A DNA stretch of 64,000 nucleotides from Mucilaginibacter sp. KACC 22063. Its GTDB lineage: Bacteria > Bacteroidota > Bacteroidia > Sphingobacteriales > Sphingobacteriaceae. The notes below the pieces were generated by a model. It saw nothing but the letters and a program-made list of their open reading frames with translations, did not search any database and was not told where the DNA came from. The number at the start of each line of letters is the position of its first letter. The stretch's first letter is position 1. Shown here piece after piece: positions 37,615 to 44,942 of the stretch. Where the stretch lies: positions 3,968,001 through 4,032,000 of the forward strand of contig NZ_CP117877.1 of NCBI RefSeq assembly GCF_028736115.1, given 5' to 3'. The position numbers and the translations under genes are program-made.

Positions 37615-37968
37615 ATGAATACAGATAATAAAGCGATACTAATAAAAGCCAACCGGTTGATAAGCGCAGGTGACAATGAAGGCTTTTTAGCCTTCTGTAC
37701 AGAAGATACTACCTGGGAGTTTGTGGGCGACAGGATTTTAAACGGCAAGCAAGCCGTACGCGAGTACATGGCCGAAGCATACACAGAGCCGCCAATATTT
37801 AATGTAGAACATTTAATAGCCGAAGGCGAATACCTGACAGCAATTGGCAAAATCAGCATGAAAGACAATACCGGGAAACTGATAAATTATGCCTATTGTG
37901 ATGTTTGGAGATTTGACAATGGAAAACTTGCAGAACTGAAAGCATTTGTGGTGGAGATCATTCCATAA
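37615..37968 (+). CDS. NTF2-like (SnoaL-type) protein
   Basis: This 117-aa protein has the pattern of the nuclear-transport-factor-2 fold: an N-terminal helix (IKANRLISAGDNEGFLAFC), DTTWEFVGDRILNGKQAVREY, and a C-terminal sheet (YCDVWRFDNGKLAEL). The fold forms a conical pocket used by isomerases, cyclases and polyketide-shaping proteins; the catalytic role is not assignable. It stands alone, with no visible operon partner, before the polysaccharide cluster. Confidence 0.85.
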   Translation: MNTDNKAILIKANRLISAGDNEGFLAFCTEDTTWEFVGDRILNGKQAVREYMAEAYTEPPIFNVEHLIAEGEYLTAIGKISMKDNTGKLINYAYCDVWRFDNGKLAELKAFVVEIIP

Positions 37969-38047
37969 CTTATTGATGACTGATTACATGAAGCTATCGT
38001 AAAATATATAGAAGTAATTTATGCTATTATTATAACTATTAAGTATA

Positions 38048-38079
38048 TTTTAATCAGTTAAAAAAAGAACATATCTTTG
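38048..38079 (+). promoter_or_regulatory. Candidate promoter of the O-antigen/exopolysaccharide cluster
   Basis: TATCTTTG at 38072-38079 is a perfect match to the Bacteroidetes -7 box TAnnTTTG. TTTT at 38048-38051 lies 20 nt upstream, one mismatch from the -33 TTTG. The predicted start is near 38086, about 210 nt before the first gene, leaving a long leader. Confidence 0.5.
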
Positions 38080-38114
38080 GAAAAAATCAACTGCAACGTT
38101 TGATTTTTCCAAAG
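38075..38114 (+). repeat. Long inverted repeat overlapping the cluster promoter
   Basis: Arms of 16 and 15 nt (38075-38090 and 38100-38114) differ by one extra A and enclose a 9-nt loop. The left arm covers the last bases of the -7 box, so it may be an operator; most of it would also fold in the leader RNA. It is not followed by a proper T-tract, so an ordinary terminator is unlikely. Confidence 0.6.
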
Positions 38115-38295
38115 TTCTACATTACTATGAAAAAAAAACATTCTTACTACTGGTGCCTCTTTTAAATTATTTTCACTAATCAAGCGTCTGATTTACATAC
38201 TTAAAACAGTCTACTATATGATTCCAAACTACATGGTGTTGTATATCTGTAGAGTATATACTACAATCCAATATTAAAATGACAATAATCATCTA

Positions 38296-39378
38296 ATGAA
38301 TAAAACTGAAGACATTAGTTATTCTAACTCTCATGAAATTAGCTTAAAAGTATTAATTCTTAAACTTGCTGATTTATGGAAATATCTATTATCTAAATGG
38401 ATTTTAATATTATTTGTAGCTGCAATTGGAGGCATTTTAGGAATTACCTATAGCCTTTTTAAAAAACCCGTTTATAAAGCTGAATTAAGTTTCGCATTAG
38501 AAGACGATAAATCTTCTGGTGGTTTAGGAAATGCATTGGGCTTAGCTAGTCAATTCGGAATTGATCTTGGAGGTACAGGTGGAGGTGCGTTTACTGGTGA
38601 CAATTTGTTAATGTTAATGAAGTCCCGATCAATGGTCGAAAGCACTTTATTAACCCCTGTAAAAATTAATGGAAAAACCCAAACCCTTGCTGATTATTAT
38701 ATAGCATTTAACAACTTACGTAAAAGCTGGAACGATAGTCCAACCTTAAAAAAAATTCAATATCCCCCAGGTGCCAATCGGGCACAGTTTACCTTACAAC
38801 AAGATAGTATTTTGGGCAGTATTTACAAACAGCTGACCGAACGAAACCTGTCAGTAGATAAAGTGGATAAAAAGTTAAGCATTATAACTGTAGATGTAGT
38901 TTCTACTAACGAATTGTTCTCAAAGCTTTTTACAGAAATACTTGTAAAAACAGTATCTGATTTTTATATCAACACAAAAACAAAAAAATCAGTACAGAAC
39001 GTAGAAATATTGCAAAAACAAACAGACTCAGTAAGGCGAGAATTAAATGCAGCTATAACAGGAGTTGCATCATTGATTGATTTAAATCCTAATGCCAATC
39101 CGGCTAAACAGATATTAAGAGCACCTTCTCAGCGAAGGCAAGTTGACATCCAGGCTAATCAAGCTATATTGACACAACTAGTAGCAAACTTAGAATTGGC
39201 AAGAGTATCTTTGCGAAAAGAAACGCCCCTTATACAAATAATCGATCAACCAATTTTGCCCTTGGAAAAAGAAAGACTAGGTAAATTAAAGGGCCTTATA
39301 TTAGGTGGCTTTATTGCTGGATTTCTGGTGACTGCTTACCTGGTAGTTAAATATATTTACAAGAAGATAATGTATTGA
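38296..39378 (+). CDS. Wzz-type polysaccharide chain-length determinant
   Basis: This 360-aa inner-membrane protein has a transmembrane helix at about 35-52, a ~275-residue periplasmic part with coiled-coil helices, and a second transmembrane helix at about 333-353 preceded by a Pro-rich stretch (IIDQPILPLEKERLGKLK). This is the Wzz layout, controlling the modal length of Wzy-made polymer. There is no C-terminal tyrosine-kinase domain as in Wzc. It is the first gene of the cluster; the next gene starts 2 nt later. Confidence 0.88.
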   Translation: MNKTEDISYSNSHEISLKVLILKLADLWKYLLSKWILILFVAAIGGILGITYSLFKKPVYKAELSFALEDDKSSGGLGNALGLASQFGIDLGGTGGGAFTGDNLLMLMKSRSMVESTLLTPVKINGKTQTLADYYIAFNNLRKSWNDSPTLKKIQYPPGANRAQFTLQQDSILGSIYKQLTERNLSVDKVDKKLSIITVDVVSTNELFSKLFTEILVKTVSDFYINTKTKKSVQNVEILQKQTDSVRRELNAAITGVASLIDLNPNANPAKQILRAPSQRRQVDIQANQAILTQLVANLELARVSLRKETPLIQIIDQPILPLEKERLGKLKGLILGGFIAGFLVTAYLVVKYIYKKIMY

Positions 39379-39379
39379 G

Positions 39380-40423
39380 ATGCTCTATTACACACTTAAA
39401 GTAATCGAAAAGCGTGAAGAGACTAATGATACTGTGTCATTGGTTTTCAAGCAACCCGGGCTAAAAAAAGTCAAATATGAAGCTGGGCAATACCTCACGC
39501 TAATATTTCGCATAAATGGACGCCGCTATATCCGCCCTTATTCATTTTCTTCTGCACCTGGTGTAGATTCTAATATAGAAATAACAGTTAAAAGAGTGCC
39601 TGGAGGTATTGTTTCAAATCATATTATTGACAAGGTACAAGTAAATGATTTAATAGAGACAATGGAGCCATTAGGCGACTTTACATTTAATAATGAATAC
39701 ATAAACAACAATTCACATGTTGTATTGTGGGGAGCAGGAAGTGGTATTACACCTTTAATTTCGTTAGCAAAATATGCCTTGCATATTAAAACCGTAGCTC
39801 ACATAACGCTTGTTTATGGTAACCGCAGTGCAGAAAGTGTAATTTTTAACGACACAATACACAAATTAAAAGCTTTATATCCCAGTACTTTTTTAACATG
39901 GCATTTTTATACGCAGCTATATGTAGAAAATGAAAACCCTTATACCATTAAAGGTAGAATTGATGCGCGTGAAGTATTGGCCGTAATAGGTAAAGAGAAA
40001 AAGCTAAATCAAACTTTTCATTACATTTGCGGACCGATAGGTTTAAAAGAATCAGTAAAAAAAGCACTCCTTGAGGCAGGAGTAGATGAATCCAAGATCT
40101 TTTCCGAAGACTTTCAAATAGAACGCAACCCTGCTGACTTTAATGATATTGTAACCAGAAACATAGTTTTAGAAAAATCTGGTCAATCACACGAAATTGA
40201 GGTTGTTAAAGGCAAAAGCATCTTAGAAGCGGGACTCGATGCATCGTTAGAACTTACATATTCCTGCCAAACAGGCACATGCAAGGTATGTAAAGCAAGA
40301 ATTAAAAAGGGAAAGGTAAAAATGATTGGAATGAAATTAAAGGAAGAAGAATTGCAAACATACGAATGCCTTATGTGTTGTAGCTTTCCTATAACTGAGG
40401 GCGTAGAACTAGCTATTGATTAA
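39380..40423 (+). CDS. FAD/2Fe-2S NADH reductase, probable CDP-3,6-dideoxyhexose pathway reductase (E3-like)
   Basis: This 347-aa protein has an N-terminal flavin-binding domain with RPYSFSSAP at 52-60, an NAD-binding domain with WGAGSGITPLISL at 117-129, and a C-terminal plant-type 2Fe-2S ferredoxin domain. The ligands Cys296, Cys301, Cys304 and Cys334 follow the C-x4-C-x2-C-x29-C spacing exactly. The gene sits beside rfbF, rfbG and rfbH, where an NADH-dependent reductase is needed to pass electrons to RfbH. Known E3 proteins (AscD/DdhD) carry ferredoxin at the N-terminus; here the order is reversed, as in PaaE-type reductases. Role inferred from context. Confidence 0.83.
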   Translation: MLYYTLKVIEKREETNDTVSLVFKQPGLKKVKYEAGQYLTLIFRINGRRYIRPYSFSSAPGVDSNIEITVKRVPGGIVSNHIIDKVQVNDLIETMEPLGDFTFNNEYINNNSHVVLWGAGSGITPLISLAKYALHIKTVAHITLVYGNRSAESVIFNDTIHKLKALYPSTFLTWHFYTQLYVENENPYTIKGRIDAREVLAVIGKEKKLNQTFHYICGPIGLKESVKKALLEAGVDESKIFSEDFQIERNPADFNDIVTRNIVLEKSGQSHEIEVVKGKSILEAGLDASLELTYSCQTGTCKVCKARIKKGKVKMIGMKLKEEELQTYECLMCCSFPITEGVELAID

Positions 40424-40427
40424 ATTT

Positions 40428-41201
40428 ATGAAAGTAGTATTACTTGCAGGAGGATTGGGAACCAGGCTTTCGGAAGAAACTGTACTGAAACCTAAGCCTA
40501 TGGTTGAAATTGGTGGTATGCCAATTTTATGGCACATCATGAAAATTTATTCCTCTTACGGCTTTAATGATTTTATAGTTTGCCTTGGTTACAAAGGTTA
40601 CATCATTAAAGAATACTTTGCTAATTATTTTCTGCATAAATCAGATGTTACTATTGATTTAAAAGATAATTCTGTAAAAGTACATGATTCGCAAGCAGAG
40701 CCCTGGAAAATAACTTTGATCGATACTGGAAATGAATCTATGACCGGCGGCCGTATCAAACGTGTACAGCCATATATTGGAAATGAGCCTTTTATGCTTA
40801 CATACGGTGATGGTGTGGGGAACATCAATATTAAAGAATTGGTTAACTTTCATAATACCCATGGAAGGCTTTGCACAGTTACATCAGTGCAGCCTTCTGG
40901 CAGATTTGGAGCATTAAATATTCTTGATGACAATTCTGTGCATTCATTCATGGAAAAGCCAAAGGGTGACGGTGCTTGGATAAATGGAGGATATTTTGTT
41001 TGCCAGCCACAGGTATTTGATTACATAAAAGACGGAGACAGTACCATTTGGGAACAAGCTCCTATGGAACAGATAGCCAATGATGAACAGATGAGTGCTT
41101 ACAAGCACAATGGATTTTGGCGGCCAATGGATACCCTGAAAGACAAACACGACTTAAATACTTTGTGGGATAAAAACCAGGCACCCTGGAAAACTTGGTA
41201 A
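40428..41201 (+). CDS. rfbF: Glucose-1-phosphate cytidylyltransferase
   Basis: This 257-aa enzyme is read from the ATG at 40428. A TTG at 40416 would overlap the upstream gene and is not preferred. The N-terminal LLAGGLGTRLSEETVLKPKP (20 residues) is the nucleotidyltransferase signature, with the variation typical of cytidylyltransferases. The next motifs are MVEIGGMPILWHIM and FMLTYGDGVGNI. The enzyme makes CDP-glucose from CTP and glucose-1-phosphate, the first step of CDP-dideoxyhexose synthesis. It is 4 nt after the reductase and 2 nt before rfbG. Confidence 0.93.
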   Translation: MKVVLLAGGLGTRLSEETVLKPKPMVEIGGMPILWHIMKIYSSYGFNDFIVCLGYKGYIIKEYFANYFLHKSDVTIDLKDNSVKVHDSQAEPWKITLIDTGNESMTGGRIKRVQPYIGNEPFMLTYGDGVGNINIKELVNFHNTHGRLCTVTSVQPSGRFGALNILDDNSVHSFMEKPKGDGAWINGGYFVCQPQVFDYIKDGDSTIWEQAPMEQIANDEQMSAYKHNGFWRPMDTLKDKHDLNTLWDKNQAPWKTW

Positions 41202-41203
41202 TC

Positions 41204-42283
41204 ATGCTCGAATTATTAAAAAATACATATCAGCATAAAAAAGTATTTGTAACTGGGCATACTGGTTTTAAAGGATCTTGGTTAATAAAAATATTAAGCC
41301 TGCTTGGCGCCAATATTAAGTGTTACGCGCTTGCCCCACAAAACGAGCAGGACTTGTATAATTTGATAGATGGAGATCATATTTGTGAGTCAGTAATTGC
41401 TGATTTACGGGAAAAAGAATCTATCGTTAAGGCTATTGCAGATTTTCAGCCAGAATTTATTTTTCATCTTGCGGCACAACCTTTGGTAAGGTTATCATAT
41501 GACGTCCCTGTTGAAACCTTTGAAATAAATGCAATAGGTACAGCTAATGTTTTGGAAGGAGTAAGAAAGCTTCCCGGCAATTGCTGTGTGATTTTGGTAA
41601 CTACCGATAAAGTTTATTATAACAACGAGTGGACTTATCCATATCGCGAAAATGACAGACTGGGAGGTTATGATCCATACAGTGCCAGTAAGGCTTGTAC
41701 TGAATTAGTGATAGATTGTTATCGTAATTCTTTTTTTAACCTCAAAAAATTTGATCAGCACGGAAAAGCAATAGCAGTTGCACGTGCAGGTAATGTGATT
41801 GGTGGGGGAGATTGGTCTAAAGACAGGCTAATACCCGATATAATACGTGCTTTATCAGCAGGGCATAAAATTGAAGTACGTAACCCAGATGCTGTAAGGC
41901 CCTGGCAACACGTATTGGAACCTTTAACAGGATATCTGTTGCTGGGCGCTAACCTGTATAAAAATCCGCAAAAATTTAGCCAGGCATACAACTTCGGCCC
42001 TTACTTTAACGATGCACTTTCAGTTAAGGAAATGTTAAAGCTTGCTATTGAGAATTGGAAAAGTGGCGAATACTTTGTAAACCGGCCCGATGATCAGCCA
42101 CATGAGGCTGGTTTGTTAAGACTTGATATCAGTAAAGCAATTACAGAACTAAATTGGCATCCTCAACTAAATGCTAATAAGGCAGTAAGTATAACGATTG
42201 ATTGGTATAAAAAATACAATTCAAATCCATCGGAAATAGTGAAATTCACTAATGATCAAATAGTCGATTTTTTAAATGGCTAA
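41204..42283 (+). CDS. rfbG: CDP-glucose 4,6-dehydratase
   Basis: This 359-aa enzyme is read from the ATG at 41204, 2 nt after rfbF; an upstream TTG at 41195 would overlap rfbF. The NAD-binding motif is VTGHTGFKGSWL. The Tyr-xxx-Lys catalytic pair lies in YDPYSASKACTE, with VTTDKVYYN before it and RAGNVIGGGDWSKDRLIPD after it. Together these are distinctive for CDP-glucose dehydratases. It makes CDP-4-keto-6-deoxyglucose, the substrate of RfbH. Its stop overlaps the next start by 8 nt. Confidence 0.94.
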   Translation: MLELLKNTYQHKKVFVTGHTGFKGSWLIKILSLLGANIKCYALAPQNEQDLYNLIDGDHICESVIADLREKESIVKAIADFQPEFIFHLAAQPLVRLSYDVPVETFEINAIGTANVLEGVRKLPGNCCVILVTTDKVYYNNEWTYPYRENDRLGGYDPYSASKACTELVIDCYRNSFFNLKKFDQHGKAIAVARAGNVIGGGDWSKDRLIPDIIRALSAGHKIEVRNPDAVRPWQHVLEPLTGYLLLGANLYKNPQKFSQAYNFGPYFNDALSVKEMLKLAIENWKSGEYFVNRPDDQPHEAGLLRLDISKAITELNWHPQLNANKAVSITIDWYKKYNSNPSEIVKFTNDQIVDFLNG

Positions 42284-43199
42284 AATATTTATAACCGGAA
42301 TTACTGGTTTTATAGGTTCAAACATTGCACGTGTTTTAGTTGATAAGGGGCATCACATTATAGCATTATATCGTGCAAGTTCAAAATTAGAACTGTGTGA
42401 TGATTATAAACAAAAGATAACTTGGCTGCTTGATAGTGATGAAGCATTAATATTAAAATTAAAACAGTTTGCACCCTCAATATTTATACATTCAGCTTGG
42501 ATCGGAGTAACTTACGAAGAACGAAATAACTGGGATAGCCAGTTTAAAAATATTGAGTATTTGAATAAATTGTTGGAGATAGCTAAAGAGGCAGGCGTGA
42601 AGCAGTTCATTTCATTAGGATCTCAGGCAGAATATGGGCATATGGAAGATGTAGTTAAAGAGGATGCCGCTAACTGTCCAACTGTGGCTTATGGCCGTAT
42701 AAAAGTAATTTGTAGTGAAGTAGTTAAGCAATTTTGCGAGCACCATGGCTTATCATGGTATTGGCTGCGGCTATTTTCTTTTTTCGGGCCAGGAGAGTCT
42801 TCAAAATGGCTTATTCCTTCACTGGTTAAAACCATGATATCTGAATCTCATATGGATATGACAGCTGGCGAGCAAAGATATGCATACTTATATGTTAATG
42901 ATTTAGGCACAGCTATCAATCTTATTATTGAAAAAAGCGGAAAATCAGGCATTTATAATATATCTGGAAAAACTGTGTTATCTATTAAACAATTAGCTGA
43001 AAGAGTAAGAGAAATAGTCAATCCATTCTTTAAATTAAATTTTGGAGCACTTCCTTACCGAAGTAATCAGCCAATGTGCGTATTGGGAAGTTCTGATAAA
43101 TTTATTAAAGAGTTTGGTGATTTTGAACATACTAATTTTGACCATGCTTTAAGCACAACAGTAACACACCTGAAAAATTCTTTAACTATTCGCAAATGA
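42276..43199 (+). CDS. Extended SDR: NAD(P)-dependent sugar-nucleotide reductase/epimerase (possible YerF-like)
   Basis: This 307-aa protein has ITGITGFIGSNIA at about 5-17 for NAD(P) and VAYGRIK with the Tyr-xxx-Lys pair at about 141-147. RLFSFFGPGE is typical of nucleotide-sugar SDRs. It overlaps rfbG by 8 nt and the TPP enzyme by 4 nt, so it belongs to the same pathway. In the yersiniose route, an NAD(P)H-dependent reductase (YerF) reduces the ketone of the added two-carbon branch. Alternatives are the CDP-abequose or CDP-paratose synthase reactions. Specificity rests on context. Confidence 0.82.
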   Translation: MAKIFITGITGFIGSNIARVLVDKGHHIIALYRASSKLELCDDYKQKITWLLDSDEALILKLKQFAPSIFIHSAWIGVTYEERNNWDSQFKNIEYLNKLLEIAKEAGVKQFISLGSQAEYGHMEDVVKEDAANCPTVAYGRIKVICSEVVKQFCEHHGLSWYWLRLFSFFGPGESSKWLIPSLVKTMISESHMDMTAGEQRYAYLYVNDLGTAINLIIEKSGKSGIYNISGKTVLSIKQLAERVREIVNPFFKLNFGALPYRSNQPMCVLGSSDKFIKEFGDFEHTNFDHALSTTVTHLKNSLTIRK

Positions 43200-44914
43200 A
43201 GGTCTCAGATTATATAGCATTTTTTTTAGAAAAAAAAGGTATTAGAAACGTGTTTGAACTTTCAGGCGGAATGATAACTCATTTACTTGATTCAATAAAC
43301 CAGAAAACTAAGATCAATATAATTACAATGCACCATGAGCAGTCAGCATCATTTGCTGCAGATGCTTATGGCAGAGTTACTGGTATACCGGGCGTAGCAA
43401 TGGCTACAAGTGGCCCCGGCGCTACCAATTTGCTCACAGGTATAGGTAGTTGCTATTTTGATTCTTCTCCAGCTATATTTATAACAGGCCAGGTAAACCG
43501 TCATGAACAAAAAGGCGAACGCCCAATCCGGCAGTTAGGTTTCCAAGAAACCGATATTGTGTCAATGGCAAAGCCAATAACTAAAGCATCATTTTTAGTA
43601 ACAGACCCTAAAGATGTTCCTGAAATATTTGAAAAAGCGTTTCAAATTGCTATAGAAGGAAGACCAGGACCTGTGTTGATCGATTTGCCCATGGATGTTC
43701 AACGTGCTCAGATTGAGCCGAATGAAGCTCCTGAAGTCCAAGAAGAAAAGCAAATTATAGATAACCATATTTTACAGCAACTTATCAATGATATTCAAAA
43801 GGCTTCCCGACCGTTAATTTTAGTAGGAGGTGGTATCAGGGCTGCAAGAGTACAAAAAGCACTGGAAAAATTTGTTGAAAAAACTCAAGTTCCTGTAATT
43901 AACACTTTACTTGCACTGGATATTGTAACACCAGAGCATCCTTTACATGTTGGATTTATAGGCAGCTATGGCAACAGGTGGGCAAATATAGCGTTTGGTG
44001 AAAGCGATTTGTTAATTGTTTTGGGCAGCCGTTTAGATATAAGGCAAACAGGAGCAGATACAGCTTTTATAGAAAACAGAAAGATTTATCATGTTGACTG
44101 CGAACCTGGAGAAGTTAACAATAGGGTTAAAGGTTGTTTAGGTATTATAACCAAACTTCCTGTATTTTTTGAACAATTTGAATCTGCAGCAGTAGCTACT
44201 AAGTTTAATAAACCTAATGAGTGGTTAAATTATATTAAACAACTTAAATCTAAATGGCCAGATACAAATGAACTTTCTCCAAACGGTATAAATCCTAATA
44301 AACTTATGCACACACTGTCTTCAGTAAGTGCAGATGCTAGTGCTTATTTAGCTGATGTAGGTAGCCATCAAATGTGGGCGGCACAGTCATTGCAACTAAG
44401 AAAAGGACAACTTTTTCTTACTTCAGGAGGAATGGGTGCTATGGGATTTGCACTGCCAGCCAGTATAGGTGTTAGTATCGCAACAAATAATGGAGCGGTT
44501 GTAGTTATTATTGGTGATGGCTGTATGCAACTTAATATACAGGAACTGCAAACCATTGTACGTAATAAATTACCTGTTAAAATAATTGTACTAAATAACC
44601 GTACCCTCGGCATGATCAGACAGTTCCAGGATAGCTATTTTGAATCGCGCTATCAATCAACTTACTGGGGATATGATACCCCTGATTTTGAAAAAGTAGC
44701 TATTGCTTACGGAATTGGCGCTAAAACAATAAAAAAGGAAGAAGAAGTTGAAGAAGCTTTACAATGGCTATGGAATGTTGAAAATCATGATAAGCCATTA
44801 GTACTGCAGGTAATGATTGACCCGCATACTAATACCTATCCTAAAATAGCATTCGGTAAGCCTATTACAGAGATGGAGCCCTTTGCTGCTCCGATAGGTA
44901 TGGAAAGCACTTAA
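43196..44914 (+). CDS. TPP-dependent enzyme, acetolactate-synthase-like (possible YerE-like sugar acetylating enzyme)
   Basis: This 572-aa protein has the three-domain plan of acetohydroxyacid synthases. Glu48 in MHHEQSASFAADAYGR activates TPP, and TSGPGATNLLTGI follows. The C-terminal magnesium/TPP motif runs from GDG at 440-442 to Asn467-Asn468, and VGSHQMWAAQ precedes it. No regulatory subunit or ilvC/ilvD lies nearby. It is placed inside the CDP-dideoxyhexose genes, overlapping the SDR by 4 nt. Yersinia YerE is such a TPP/FAD enzyme, adding an acetyl unit from pyruvate to C4 of CDP-4-keto-3,6-dideoxyglucose. The assignment is by context. Confidence 0.85.
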   Translation: MKVSDYIAFFLEKKGIRNVFELSGGMITHLLDSINQKTKINIITMHHEQSASFAADAYGRVTGIPGVAMATSGPGATNLLTGIGSCYFDSSPAIFITGQVNRHEQKGERPIRQLGFQETDIVSMAKPITKASFLVTDPKDVPEIFEKAFQIAIEGRPGPVLIDLPMDVQRAQIEPNEAPEVQEEKQIIDNHILQQLINDIQKASRPLILVGGGIRAARVQKALEKFVEKTQVPVINTLLALDIVTPEHPLHVGFIGSYGNRWANIAFGESDLLIVLGSRLDIRQTGADTAFIENRKIYHVDCEPGEVNNRVKGCLGIITKLPVFFEQFESAAVATKFNKPNEWLNYIKQLKSKWPDTNELSPNGINPNKLMHTLSSVSADASAYLADVGSHQMWAAQSLQLRKGQLFLTSGGMGAMGFALPASIGVSIATNNGAVVVIIGDGCMQLNIQELQTIVRNKLPVKIIVLNNRTLGMIRQFQDSYFESRYQSTYWGYDTPDFEKVAIAYGIGAKTIKKEEEVEEALQWLWNVENHDKPLVLQVMIDPHTNTYPKIAFGKPITEMEPFAAPIGMEST

Positions 44915-44942
44915 TTTAATTGTATATACTTATTATAAAAAT

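Larger units (their letters stand above)
37969..38295. other. 327-bp leader region of the polysaccharide cluster
   Basis: This AT-rich region holds no long gene. It contains a promoter-like pair at 38048-38079, a long inverted repeat at 38075-38114 and a 12-codon open frame at 38127-38165 (ATG, three Lys codons, then His-Ser-Tyr-Tyr-Trp-Cys-Leu-Phe, stop). The remaining ~130 nt before the first cluster gene shows nothing recognisable. Confidence 0.5.

Noticed and set aside
40416..40427. TTG start for rfbF
   Set aside because: It overlaps the upstream gene; the ATG at 40428 directly precedes the conserved VVLLAGGLGT motif.
43196..44914. Acetolactate synthase of valine/isoleucine synthesis
   Set aside because: No ilvN/H, ilvC or ilvD nearby; the gene overlaps a nucleotide-sugar SDR and lies inside a CDP-dideoxyhexose operon. 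Kept as possible YerE-like enzyme.
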